NCBI GenBank assembly: GCA_035048495.1
Contig: JASUTR010000247.1
Span: 304,057 to 368,056, forward strand
Source of the DNA: Euptelea pleiosperma
Taxonomy: Eukaryota > Streptophyta > Magnoliopsida > Ranunculales > Eupteleaceae
Length of the DNA: 64,000 nt
Direction: 5' to 3'
The notes beneath the pieces are model-generated. The model did no database searches. It had not been told where the DNA came from and saw only the letters and a list, made by a program, of their open reading frames with translations. The translations under genes and the position numbers were made by a program. Shown piece by piece: positions 37,180 to 51,100 of this stretch. Every line of letters begins with the position of its first letter. Position 1 is the stretch's first letter.

Positions 37180-38936
37180 TAACACACAAACTGAGTCCAA
37201 TTTGAGACGTAGACGCACGGATGGAGCTAACATGTTTCGACTGTCCCGAATCTTGTTTCAACACTTCAAATGTGTTGAAACAATAGTAATGGAGAGTTTG
37301 AGTCCAATTATGAGGTCCGGTTGCGAAAAAGTCACAACTTATAGGCTTTGATTGTAACACACAAACTGAGTCCAATTAAAGAATTTGACACCCGGATGAG
37401 CTAACTTGTTTCGACTGCCCCAAATCTTGTTCCAACACTTCAAATGTGTTGAAACAATAGTAATGGAAGAGTTTGAGTCCAATTACGAGGTCTCCGGTTG
37501 CGAAAAAGTACACAAGTTATAGGCTTCGGAATGTAACACACAAAACTGAGTCAATTTGAGACGTCGACGCACGGATGGAGTTAACATGTTTCGACTGTCT
37601 CCGAATCTTGTTCCAACACTTCAAATGTGTTGAAACAATAGTAATGGAAGAGTTTGAGTCCAATTACGAGGTCCGGTTGCGAAAAAGTCACAAGTTATAG
37701 GCTTCGGAATGTAACTCACAAACTGAGTCTCAATTTGTGACGTTGACGCACGGATGGAGCTAACTTGTTTCGACTGTCCGAATCTTGTTCCAACACTTTC
37801 AAATGTGTTGAAACAATAGTAATGGAAGAGTTTGAGTCAATTACGAGGTCCAGTTGCGAAAAAGTCACAAGTTATAGGCTTCGGAATGTAACCACAAACT
37901 GAGTCCATTTGGTGACGTTGACGCACGGATGGAGCTAATTTGTTTCGACTGTCTCGAATCTTGTTCCAACACTTCAAATGTGTTGAAACAATAGTAATGA
38001 AGAGTTTGAGTCAAATTATGAGGTCCGGTTGCGACAAAGTCACAAGTTATAGGCTTCGGAATGTAACACACAAACTGAGTCCAATTTGAGACGTTGACGC
38101 ACGGATGGAGCCTAACTTGTTTCGACTGTCACGAATCTTGTTCCAACACTTCAAATGTGTTGAAACAATAGTAATGGAAGAGTTTGAGTCCAATTACGAG
38201 GTCCGGTTGCGAAAAAGTCACAAGTTATAGGCTTCGGAATGTAACTCACAAACTGAGTCCAATTTGAGACGTTGACGCACGGATGGAGCTAACTTGTTTC
38301 GACTGTCCCGAATCTTGTTCCAACACTTCAAATGTGTTGAAACAATAGTAATGGAAGAGTTTGTGTCAATTATGGAGGTCCGGTTGCGAAAAAGTCACAA
38401 GTTATAGGCTTCGGAATGTAACTCACAAACTGAGTCCAATTATGAACGTTGACGCACGGATGGAGCTAACTTGTTTCGACTGTCCCGAATCTTGTTCCAA
38501 CACTTCAAATGTGTTGAAACAATAGTAATGGAAGAGTTTGAGTCCAATTACGAGGTCCGGTTGCGAAAAAGTCACAAGTTATAGGCTTCGAATGTAACTC
38601 ACAAACTGAAGTCCAAGTTGAGGACGTTGACGCACGGATGGAGCTAACATGTTTCGACTGCCCGAATCTTGTTCAACACTTCAAATGTGTTGAAACATAG
38701 TAATGGAAGAGTTGAGTCAATTATGAGGTCCGGTTGCGAAAAAGTCACAACTTATAGGCTTCTGAATGTAACACACAAACTGAGTCCAATTGAATTGACG
38801 CACGGATTGGAGCTAACTTGTTTCGACTGCCCCGAATCTTGTTCAACACTTCAAATGTGTTGAAACAATAGTAATGGAAGAGTTTGAGTCCAATTACGAG
38901 GTCCGATTGCGAAAAAGTCACAACTTATGGCTTCTG
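37180..38936 (+). repeat. Compressed junction segment, about 10 monomers
   Basis: Between the expected end of copy 3 and the t monomer at 38,937 lies a short series. It reads approximately E/G, H, G/K, A/B, B, C, A, an ambiguous monomer, E, H. It resembles a superunit with most of its middle missing, and many monomers look like blends of two classes. It could be a real deletion derivative or an assembly collapse. Confidence 0.55.
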
Positions 38937-39066
38937 AATGTAACACACAAACTGAGTCCAATTTGAGACGTTGACGCACGGATGGAGCTAACTTGTTTCG
39001 ACTGTCCCGAATCTTGTTCCAATTACGAGGTCCGGTTGCGAAAAAGTCACAAGTTATAGGCTTCGG
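38937..39066 (+). repeat. Truncated monomer t opening copy 4
   Basis: Exact 130-bp length despite lying in the indel-rich region. Followed by G with 'aacatacaaac'. Confidence 0.88.
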
Positions 39067-42000
39067 AATGTAACATACAAACTGAGTCCAATTTGAGACG
39101 CGACGCACGGATGGAGTTAACATGTTTCGACTGCTCCTAATCTTGTTCAACACTTCAAATGTGTTGAAACAATAGTAATGGAAGAGTATGAGTCCAATTA
39201 CGAGGTCCGGTTGCGAAAAAGTCACAACTTATAGGCTTCTGAATGTAACACACAAACTGAGTCCAATTAAGGCTTGACGCACGGATGGAGCTAACTTGTT
39301 TCGACTGTCCCGAATCTTGTTTCAACACTTCAAATGTGTTGAAACAATAGTAATGGAAGAGTTTGAGTCCAATTACGAGGTCCGGTTGCGAAAAAGTCAC
39401 AAGTTATAGGCTTCTGAATGTAACACACAAACTGAGTCCAATTTGAGACGTTGACGCACGGATGGAGCTAACTTGTTTCGACTGTCCCGAATCTTGTTCC
39501 AACACTTCTAATGTGTTGAAACAATAGTAATGGAAGAGTTTGAGTCCAATTACGAGGTCCAGTTGCGAAAAAGTCACAAGTTATAGGCTTCGGAATGTAA
39601 CTCACAAACTGAGTCCAATTTAGTGACGTGACGCACGGATGGAGCTAACTTTGTTTCGACTGTCTCGAATCTTGTTCCAACACTTCAAATGTTTTGAAAC
39701 AATAGTAATGAAAGAGTTTGAGTCCAATTACTGAGGTCCGGTTGCGAAAAAGTCACAATTTATAGGCTTCGGAATGTAACACACAAACTGAGTCCAATTT
39801 GAGACGTTGACGCACGGATGGAGCTAACTTGTTCGACTGTCCGAATCTTGTTCAACACTTCAAATGTGTTGAAACAATAGTAATGGAAGAGTTTGAGTCC
39901 AATTACGAGGTCCGGTTGCGAAAAAGTCACAAGTTATAGGCTTCGGAATGTAACACACAAACTGAGTCCAATTTGAGACGTTGACGCACGGATGGAGCTA
40001 ACTTGTTTCGACTGTCCCGAATCTTGTTCCAACACTTTAAATGTGTTGAAACAATAGTAATGGAAGAGTTTGAGTCCAATTACGAGGTCCAGTTGCGAAA
40101 AAGTCACAAGTTATAGGCTTCGGAATGTAACTCACAAACTGAGTTCAATTTGTGACTTTGACGCACGGATGGAGCTAATTTGTTTCGACTGTCTCGAATC
40201 TTGTTCCAACACTTCAAATGTTTTGAAACAATAGTAATGAAAGAGTTTGAGTAAAATTTGAGGTCCGTTGCGACAAAGTCACAAGTTTATAGGCTTCGGA
40301 ATGTAACACACAAACTGAGTCTATTTGAGACGTTGACGCACGGATGGACCTAACTTGTTTTCGACTGTCACGAATCTTGTTCCAACACTTCAAATGTTTT
40401 GAAACAATAGTAATAGAAGAGTTTGAGTCCATTACGAGGTCCGGTTGCGAAAAGTCCCAAGTTATAGGCTTCGGAATGTAAAACACAAACTGAATCCTAT
40501 TTGAGACTTTGACGCACGAATGGAGCTAACATGTTTCGACTGTCCCGATTCTGTTTCCAACATTCAAAATGTGTTAAAACAATAGTAATGGAAGAGTTTG
40601 AGTCCAATTAAGGAGGTCCGTTGCAAAAAAGTCACAAGTTATAGGCTTCGGAATGTAACACACAAACTGAGGTCCAATTTGAGACGTTGACGCACGGAAT
40701 GGAGCTAACTTGTTTCGACTGTCCCGAATCTTGTTCCAACACTTCAAATGTGTAGAAAACAATAGTAATGGAAGTAGTTGAGTCCAATTACGAGGTCCTG
40801 TTGCGAAAAAGTCACAAGTATAGGCTTCTGAATGTAACACACAAACTAGAGTCCAATTAAAGACATTGACGCACGGATGGAGCCAACTTGCTTCGACTGC
40901 TCCTAATCTTGTTCCAACACTTCAAAGGTGTTGAAACGATAGTAATGGAAGAGTATGAGTCCAATTACGAGGTCGATTGCGAAAAAGTCACAAGTTATAG
41001 GCTTCTGAATGTAACACACAAACTGAGTCCAATTAATGACATTGACGCACGGATGGAGCCAACTTGCTTCGACTGCTCCTAATCTTGTTCCAACACTTCA
41101 AATGTGTTGAAACAATAGTAATGGAAGAGTATGAGTCCAATTACGAGGTCCGGTTGCGAAAAAGTCACAAGTTATAGGCTTCTGAATGTAACACACAAAC
41201 TGAGTCCAATTTGACATTGACGCACGGATGGAGCTAACTTTTCTGTCCCGAATCTTGTTCCAACACTTCAAATGTGTTGAAACAATAGTAATGGAAGAGT
41301 TTGAGTCCAATTACGAGGTCCGGTTGCGAAAAAGTCACAAGTTATAGGCTTCTGAATGTAACACACAAACTGAGTCCAATTTGAGACGTTGACGCACGGA
41401 TGGAGCTAACTTGTTTCGACTGTCCCGAATCTTGTTCCAACACTTCAAATGTGTTGAAACAATAGTAATGGAAGAGTTTGAGTCCAATTACGAGGTCCGG
41501 TTGCGAAAAAGTCACAAGTTATAGGCTTCTGAATGTAACACACAAACTGAGTCCAATTTTGACGTTGACGCACGGATGGAGCTAATTGTTTCGACTGTCC
41601 GAATCTTGTTCCAACACTTCAAATGTTTGAAACAATAGTAATGGAAGAGTTTGAGTAATTGAGGTCCGGTTGCGAAAAAGTCACAAGTTATAGGCTTCGG
41701 AATGTAACACACAAACTGAGTCAATTTTGAGACGTTGACGCACGGATGGAGCTAATTTTTCGACTGTCCGAATCTTGTTCCAACACTTCAAATGTGTTGA
41801 AACAATAGTAATGAAGAGTTTGAGTCCAATTACGAGGTCCGGTTGCGAAAAGTCACAAGTTATAGGCTTCGGAATGTAAACACAAACTGAGTCAATTTGA
41901 GACGTTGACGCACGGATGGAGCTAACTTTGTTTCGACTGTCACGAATCTTGTTCAAACACTTCAAATGTGTTGAAACAATAGTAATGGAAGAGTTTGAGT

Positions 42001-43428
42001 CCAATTACGAGGTCCGGTTGCGAAAAAGTCACAAGTTATAGGCTTCGGAATGTAACACAAACTGAATCCAATTTGAGACGTTGACGCACGATGGAGCTAA
42101 CTTGTTTCGACTGTCCCGAATCTTGTTCCAACACTTCAAATGTGAAACAATAGTAATGGAAGATTGAGTAATTACGAGGTCCGGTTGCGAAAAAGTACAA
42201 GTTATAGGCTTCGGAATGTAACACACAAACTGAGTCCAATTAAAGAATTGACGCCGGATGGAGCTAACTGTTTCGACTGCCCCGAATCTTGTTCCAACAC
42301 TTCAAATGTGTTGAAACAATAGTAATGGAAGAGTTTGAGTCAATTGAGGTCCGGTTGCGAAAAAGTCACAAGTTATAGGCTTCAGAATGTAACACACAAA
42401 CTGAGTCCAATTGAGACGTTGACGCACGGATGGAGCTAACTTGTTTCGACTGTCCCGAATCTTGTTCCAACACTTCAAATGTGTTGAAACAATAGTAATG
42501 GAAGAGTTTGAGTCCAATTACGAGGTCCGGTTGCGAAAAAGTCACAAGTTATAGGCTTCGGAATGTAACTCACAAACTGAGTCCAATTTGTGACGTTGAC
42601 GCACGGATGGAGCTAATTGTTTCGACTGTCCCGAATCTTGTTCCAACACTTCAAATGTGTTGAAACAATAGTAATGGAAGAGTTTGAGTCCAATTATGAG
42701 GTCCGGTTGCGAAAAAGTCACAAGTTATAGGCTTCGGAATGTAACTCACAAACTGAGTTCAATTTGAGACGTTGACGCACGGATGGAGCTAACTTGTTTC
42801 GACTGTCCGAATCTTGTTCCAACACTTCAAATGTGTTGAAACAATAGTAATGAAGAGTTTGAGTCCAATTACGAGGTCCGGTTGCGAAAAGTCACAAGTT
42901 ATAGGCTTCGGAATGTAACACACAAACTGAGTCCAATTTGAGACGTTGACGCACGGATGGAGCTAACTTTGTTTCGACTGTCCGAATCTTGTTCAACATT
43001 CAAATGTGTTGAAACAATAGTAATGGAAGAGTTTGAGTCCAATTACGAGGTCCGGTTGCGAAAAAGTCACAAGTTATAGGCTTCGGAATGTAACACACAA
43101 ACTAGTCAATTTGACGTTGACGCACGGATGGAGCTAACTTGTTTCGACTGCCCGAATCTTGTTCCAACACTTCAAAATGTTTGAAACAATAGTAATGGAA
43201 GATTGAGTCCAATTACGAGGTCCGGTTGCGAAAAAGTCACAAGTTATAGGCTTGAATGTAACACACAAACTGAGTCCAATTAAAGAATTGACGCACGGAT
43301 TGAGCTAACTTGTTTCGACTGCCCCGAATCTTGTTCCAACACTTCAAATGTGTTGAAACAATAGTAATGGAAGAGTTTGAGTCCAATTACGAGGTCCGGT
43401 TGCGAAAAAGTCACAAGTTATAGGCTTG

Positions 43429-43555
43429 AATGTAACACACAAACTGAGTCCAATTTGAGACGTTGACGCACGGATGGAGCTAACTTGTTTCGACTGTCCG
43501 AATCTTGTTCAATTACGAGGTCCGGTTGCGAAAAGTCACAAGTTATAGGCTTCGG
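43429..43555 (+). repeat. Truncated monomer t, copy 4 internal (127 bp)
   Basis: Junction reads 'gttcaattacgagg', with further single-base losses. Confidence 0.8.
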
Positions 43556-45100
43556 AATGTAACACAAACTGAGTCCAATTTGAGACGTGACGCACGGATG
43601 GAGCTAACATGTTTCGACTGTCCTGAATCTTGTTCAACACTTCAAATGTGTTGAAACATAGTAATGGAAGAGTTTGAGTCCAATTATGAGGTCCGGTTGC
43701 GAAAAAGTCACAAGTTATAGGCTTCTGAATGTAACACACAAACTGAGTCCAATTTAGACGTTGACGCACGGATGGAGCTAACTTGTTTCGACTGTCCGAA
43801 TCTTGTTCAACACTTCAAATGTGTTGAAACAATAGTAATGGAATAGTTTGAGTCCAATTACGAGGTCTGATTGCGAAAAAGTTACAAGTTATAGGCTTCT
43901 GAATGTAACACACTTAGTCCAATTATGACATTGACGCACGGATGGAGCAACTTGTTTCGACTGTCCTAATCTTGTTCCAACACTTCAAATGTGTTGAAAC
44001 AATAGTAATGGAAGAGTATGAGTCCAATTACGAGGTCGGTTGCGAAAAAGTCACAAGTTATAGGCTTCTGAATGTAACACACAAACTGAGTCCAATTTGA
44101 GCGTTGACGCACGGATGGAGCTAACATGTTTCGACTGTCCCGAATCTTGTTCCAACACTTCAAATGTGTTGAAACATAGTAATGGAAGAGTTTGAGTCCA
44201 ATTATGAGGTCCGGTTGCGAAAAAGTCACAAGTTATAGGCTTTGAATGTAACTCACAAACTGAGTTCAATTTGTGACGTTGACGCACGGATGGAGCTAAT
44301 TTGTTTCGACTGTCTCGAATCTTGTTCCAACACTTCAAATATTTTGAACAATAGTATGAAGAGTTTGAGTAAATTATGAGGTCCGGTTGCGAAAAGTCAC
44401 AAGTTATAGGCTTCGGAATGTAACACACAAACTGAGTCAATTTGAGACGTTGACGCACGGAGGCTAACTTGTTTCGACTGTCGAATCTTGTTCCAACACT
44501 TCAAATGTGTTGAAACAATAGTAATGAAGAGTTTGAGTCCAATTACGAGGTCCGGTTGCGAAAAAGTCACAAGTTATAGGCTTGGAATGTAAACACAAAC
44601 TGATCCAATTTGAGACGTTGACGCACGGATGGAGCTAACTTGTTTCGACTGTCTCGAATCTTGTTCCAACATTCAAATGTTGTTAAAACAATAGTAATGG
44701 AAGAGTTTGAGTCCAATTATGAGGTCCGGTTGCGAAAAAGTCACTAGTTATAGGCTTCGGAATGTAACACACAAACTGAGTCCAATTGAGACGTTGACGC
44801 ACGGATGGAGCTAACTTGCTTCGACTGCCCGAATCTTGTTCCAACCTTCAAAATGTTGAAACAATAGTAATGGAGTTTGAGTCAATTACGGTCCGGTTGC
44901 GAAAAAGTAACAAGTTATAGGCTTCGGAATGTAACACACAAACTGAGTCCAATTAAAGAATTGACGCCGGATGGAGCTAACTTGTTTCGACTGCCCGAAT
45001 CTTGTTCCAACACTTCAAATGTGTTGAAACAATAGTAATGGAAGAGTTTGAGTCCAATTTCGAGGTCCGTTGCGAAAAAGTCACAACTTATTGGCTTCTG

Positions 45101-45229
45101 AATGTAAACACAAACTGAGTCCAATTTGAGACGTTGACGCATGGATGGAGCTAACTTGTTTCGACTGTCCCGAATCTTGTTCCAATTACGAGGTCCGGTT
45201 GCGAAAAAGTCACAAGTTATAGGCTTCGG
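45101..45229 (+). repeat. Truncated monomer t, copy 4, 'gcatgg' variant (129 bp)
   Basis: Carries the 'gcatgg' marker and is followed by G, as at 10,339, 23,229 and 34,223. Confidence 0.85.
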
Positions 45230-48018
45230 AATGTAACATACAAACTGAGTCCAATTTGAGACGTCGACGCACGGATGGAGTTAACATGTTTCGACTGTCC
45301 CGAATTGTTTCAACACTTCAAATGTGTTGAAACAATAGTAATGGAAGAGTTTGATTCCAATTATGAGGTCCGGTTGCAAAAAAGTCACAAGTTATAGGCT
45401 TCGGAATGTAAATCACAAACTGAGTCCAATTGATGACATTGACGCACGGATGGAGCTAACTTGTTTCGACTGTCCCGAATCTTGTTCCAACACTTCAAAT
45501 GTGTTGAAACAATAGTAATGGAAGAGTTTGAGTCCAATTACGAGGTCCAGTTGCGAAAAAGTCACAAGTTATAGGCTTCGGAATGTAACTCACAAACTGA
45601 GTCCAATTTGTGACGTTGACGCACGGATGGAGCTTTGTTTCGACTGTTCGAATCTTGTTCCAACACTTCAAATGTTTTGAAACAATAGTAATGGAAAGAG
45701 TTTGAGTAAAATTATGAGGTCCGGTTGCGAAAAGTCACAATTTATAGGCTTCGGAATGTAACACTCAAACTGAGTCCAATTTGAGACGTTGACGCACGGA
45801 TGGACCTAACTTGTTTCGACTGTCACGAATCTTGTTCCAACATTTCAAATGTGTTGAAACAATAGTAATGGAAGAGTTTGACTCCAATTACGAGGTCCGG
45901 TTGCGAAAAAGTCACAAGTTATAGGCTTCGGAATGTAAAACACAAACTGATCCAATTTGAGACGTTGACGCACGATGGAGCTAACATGTTTCGACTGTCC
46001 CGAATCTTGTTCCAACATTCAAATGTGTTGAAACATAGTAATGGAAGAGTTTGAGTCCAATTAGTATCCGGTTGCGAAAAAGTCACAAGTTATAGGCTTC
46101 TGAATGTAACACACAAACTGAGTCCAATTTGAGACGTTGACGCACGGATGGAGCTAACTTGTTTCGACTGTCCCGAATCTTGTTCCAACACTTTAAATGT
46201 GTTGAAACAATAGTAATGGAAGAGTTTGAGTCCAATTGAGGTCCGGTTGCGAAAAAGTCACAAGTTATAGGCTTCGAATGTAACTCACAAACTGAGTCCA
46301 ATTTGAGACGTTGACGCACGGATGGAGCTAACTTGTTTCGACTGTCCCGAATCTTGTTCCAACACTTTAAATGTGTTGAAACAATAGTAATGGAAGAGTT
46401 TGAGTCCAATTACGAGGTCCGGTTGCGAAAAGTCACAAGTTATAGGCTTCGGAATGTAACTCACAAACTGAGTCAATTTGTGACGTTGACGCACGGATGG
46501 AGCTAATTGTTTCGACTGTCTCGAATCTTGTTCCAACACTTCAAATGTTTGAAACAATAGTAATGAAGAGTTTGAGTAAAATTATGAGGTCCGGTTGCGA
46601 AAAAGTCACAATTTATAGGCTTCGGAATGTAACACTCAAACTGAGTCCAATTTGAGACGTTGACGCACGGATGGCTAACTTGTTTCGACTGTCACGAATC
46701 TTGTTCCAACACTTCAAATGTGTTGAAACAATAGTAATGGAAGAGTTTGATTCCAATTACGAGGTCTGGTTGCGAAAAAGTCACAAGTTATAGGCTTCTG
46801 AATGTAAAACACAAACTGAGTCCAATTTGAGACGTTGACGCACGGATGGAGCTAACATGTTTCGACTGTCCCGAATCTTGTTCCAACATTCAAATGTGTT
46901 AAAACAATAGTAATGGAAGAGTTATGAGTCCAATTACGAGGTCCGTTGCGAAAAAGTCACAACTTATGGCTTCTGAATGTAACACACAACTGAGTCCAAT
47001 TTGAGACGTTGACGCACGGATGGAGCTAACTTGTTTCGACTGTCCCGAATCTTGTTCCAACACTTCAAATGTGTTAAAACAATAGTAATGGAAGAGTTTG
47101 AGTCCAATTACGAGGTCCGGTTGCGAAAAAGTCACAAGTTATAGGCTTCGGAATGTAACACACAAACTGAGTCCAATTTGAGACGTTGACGCACGGATGG
47201 AGCTAACTTGTTTCGACTGTCCCGAATCTTGTTCCAACACTTCAAATGTGTTGAAACAATAGTAATGGAAGAGTTTGAGTCCAATTACGAGGTCCGGTTG
47301 CGAAAAAGTCACAAGTTATAGGCTTCGGAATGTAACACACAAACTGAGTCCAATTTGAGACGTCGACGCACGGATGGAGTAACTTGTTTCGACTGTCCCG
47401 AATCTTGTTCAACACTTCAAATGTGTTGAAACAATAGTAATGGAAGAGTTTGAGTCCAATTATGAGGTCCGGTTGCGAAAAAGTCACAAGTTATAGGCTT
47501 CGGAATGTAAACACAAACTGAGTCCAATTTGATGACTTGACGCACGGATGGAGCTCTTGTTTCGACTGTCCCGAATCTTGTTTCAACACTTCAAATGTGT
47601 TGAAACAATAGTAATGGAAGAGTTGAGTCAATTATGAGGTCCGGTTGCGAAAAAGTCACAACTTATAGGCTTCTAAATGTAACACACAAACTGAGTCCAA
47701 TTGATGTTGACGCACGGATGAGCTAACATGTTTCGACTGTCCCGAATCTTGTTCAACACTTCAAATGTGTTGAAACATAGTAATGGAAGAGTTTGAGTCC
47801 AATTATGAGGTCCGGTTGCGAAAAAGTCACAACTTATAGGCTTCTGAATGTAACACACAAACTGAGTCCAATTGAATTGACACGCACGGATGAGCTAACT
47901 TGTTTCGACTGCCCAAATCTTGTTCAACACTTCAAATGTGTTGAAACAATAGTAATGGAAGAGTTTGAGTCCAATTACGAGGTCCGTTTGCGAAAAAGTC
48001 ACAAGTTATAGGCTTCGG

Positions 48019-48147
48019 AATGTAACACACAAACTGAGTCCAATTTGAGACGTTGACGCACGGATGGAGCTAACTTGTTTCGACTGTCCCGAATCTTGTT
48101 CCAATTACGAGGTCCGTTGCGAAAAAGTCACAAGTTATAGGCTTCGA
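48019..48147 (+). repeat. Truncated monomer t, end of copy 4 (129 bp)
   Basis: Same junction. Precedes a G monomer that has lost one base in 'gacgtgacg'. Confidence 0.82.
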
Positions 48148-51100
48148 ATGTAACACACAAACTGAGTCCAATTTGAGACGTGACGCACGGATGGAGCTAA
48201 CTTGTTTCGACTGTCCCGAATCTTGTTCAACACTTCAAATGTGTTGAAACAATAGTAATGGAAGAGTTTGAGTCCAATTATAGGTCCGGTTGCAAAAAAG
48301 TCACAAGTTATAGGCTTGAATGTAAATCACAAACTGAGTCCAATTAATGAATTGACGCACGGATGGAGCTAACTTTTTCGACTGTCCCGAATCTTGTTCC
48401 AACACTTCAAATGTGTTGAAACAATAGTAATGGAAGAGTTTGAGTCCAATTACGAGGTCCGTTGCGAAAAAGTCACAAGTTATAGGCTTCGGAATGTAAC
48501 ATCACAAACTGAGTCCAATTTGAGACGTTGACGCACGGATGGAGCTAACTTGTTTCGACTGTCCCGAATCTTGTTCCAACACTTCAAATGTGTTGAAACA
48601 ATAGTAATGGAAGAGTTTGAGTCCAATTAGAGGTCCGGTTGCGAAAAGTCACAATTATAGGCTTCGGAATGTAACACACAAACTGAGTCCAATTTGACGT
48701 TGACGCACGGATGGAGCTAACTTGTTTCGACTGTCCGAATCTTGTTCCAACACTTCAAATGTTTGAAACAATAGTAATGGAAGAGTTTGAGTCCAATTAG
48801 GTCCGTTGCGAAAAAGTCACAAGTTATAGGCTTCGGAATGTAACACACAAACTGAGTCCAATTTGAGACGTTGACGCACGGATGGAGCTAACTTGTTTCG
48901 ACTGTCCCGAATCTTGTTCCAACACTTCAAATGTGTTGAAACAATAGTAATGGAAGAGTTTGAGTCCAATTACGAGGTCCGGTTGCGAAAAAGTCACAAG
49001 TTATAGGCTTCGGAATGTAATCACAAACTGAGTCCAATTTGAGACGTTGCGCACGGATGGAGCTAACTTGTTTCGACTGTCCGAATCTTGTTCCAACACT
49101 TCAAATGTGTTGAAACAATAGTAATGGAAGAGTTTGAGTCCAATTACGAGGTCCGGTTGCGAAAAAGTCACAAGTTATAGGCTTCGGAATGTAACTCACA
49201 AACTGAGTCCAATTTGTGACGTTGACGCACGGATGGAGCTAATGTTTCGACTGTCGAATCTTGTTCCAACACTTCAAATGTTTGAAACAATAGTAATGGA
49301 AGAGTTTGAGTCCAATTATGAGGTCCGGTTGCGAAAAAGTCACAAGTTATAGGCTTCGAATGTAACACACAAACTGAGTCCAATTTGAGACGTTGACGCA
49401 CGGATGGAGCTAATGTTTCGACTGTCCCGAATCTTGTTCCAACACTTCAAATGTTGAAACAATAGTAATGGAAGAGTTTGAGTCCAATTACGAGGTCCGG
49501 TTGCGAAAAGTCACAAGTTATAGGCTTCGGAATGTAACTCACAAACTGAGTCCAATTTGAGACGTTGACGCACGATGGAGCTAACTTGTTTCGACTGTCC
49601 GAATCTTGTTCCAACACTTCAAATGTGTTGAAACAATAGTAATGGAAGAGTTTGAGTAAAATTACGAGGTCCGGTTGCGAAAAAGTCACAAGTTATAGGC
49701 TTCGGAATGTAACCACAAACTGAGTCCAATTTGAGACGTTGACGCACGGATGGAGCTAACTTGTTTCGACTGTCCGAATCTTGTTCCAACACTTCAAATG
49801 TGTTGAAACAATAGTAATGGAAGAGTTTGAGTCCAATTACGAGGTCCGATTGCGAAAAAGTCACAAGTTATAGGCTTGAATGTAACACACAAACTGAGTC
49901 CAATTAATGACATTGACGCACGGATGGAGCCAACTTGTTTCGACTGCTCGAATCTTGTTCCAACACTTCAAATGTGTTGAAACAATAGTAATGGAAGAGT
50001 TTGAGTCCAATTACGAGGTGTTGCGAAAAAGTCACAAGTTATAGGCTTCTGAATGTAACACACAAACTGAGTCCAATTAAGACATTGACGCACGGATGGA
50101 GCTAACTTGTTTCGACTGTCCCGAATCTTGTTCCAACACTTCAAATGTGTTGAAACAATAGTAATGGAAGAGTTGAGTCCAATTACGAGGTCCGGTTGCG
50201 AAAAAGTCACAAGTTATAGGCTTCTGAATGTAACACACAAACTGAGTCCAATTTGACGTTGACGCACGGATGGAGCTAACTTGTTTCGACTGTCCCGAAT
50301 CTTGTTCCAACACTTCAAATGTGTTGAAACATAGTAATGGAAGAGTTTGAGTCCAATTACGAGGTCCGGTTGCGAAAAGTCACAAGTTATAGGCTTCGGA
50401 ATGTAACACACAAACTGAGTCCAATTTGAGTGACGTTGACGCACGGATGGAGCTAACTTGTTTCGACTGTCCGAATCTTGTTCCAACACTTCAAATGTGT
50501 TGAAACAATAGTAATGGAAGAGTTTGAGTCCAATTATGAGGTCCGGTTGCGAAAAAGTCACAAGTTATAGGCTTCTGAATGTAACACACAAACTGAGTCC
50601 AATTGAGATTGACGCACGGATGGAGCCTAACTTGTTTCGACTGTCCGAATCTTGTTCCAACACTTCAAATGTGTTGAAACAATAGTAATGGAAGAGTTTG
50701 AGTCCAATTACGAGGTCCGGTTGCGAAAAAAGTCACAAGTTATAGGCTTCGGAATGTAACACACAAACTTAGTCCAATTTGACGTTGACGCACGGATGGA
50801 GCTAACTTGTTTCGACTGTCCGAATCTTGTTCAACACTTCAAATGTGTTGAAACAATAGTAATGGAAGAGTTTGAGTCCAATTATGAGGTCCGGTTGCGA
50901 AAAAGTCACAAGTTATAGGCTTCGGAATGTAACACACAAACTGAGTCCAATTTGACGTTGACGCACGGATGGAGCTAACTTGTTTCGACTGTCCCGAATC
51001 TTGTTCCAACACTTTAAATGTGTTGAAACAATAGTAATGGAAGAGTTTGAGTCCAATTACGAGGTCCAGTTGCGAAAAAGTCACAAGTTATAGGCTTCGG

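Larger units (their letters stand above)
39067..48147 (+). repeat. Higher-order superunit copy 4, indel-rich
   Basis: It starts at a G monomer directly after a t monomer (38,937-39,066), as copies 1-3 do, and ends at the t monomer 48,019-48,147. Internal t monomers at 43,429 and 45,101 occupy the same places as 32,503 and 34,223. The segment 45,101-46,100 reproduces t, G with 'gattcc', D/A, B, C with 'gactcc' and the F/E hybrid, in order. Spacing shrinks by about 60, 48 and 39 bp over three intervals, a net loss near 1.6%. Confidence 0.72.

Noticed and set aside
37115..37351. Plus-strand open reading frames of 64-102 codons
   Set aside because: They appear only after the indel rate rises and consist of monomer translations. 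The accurate region has none on this strand.
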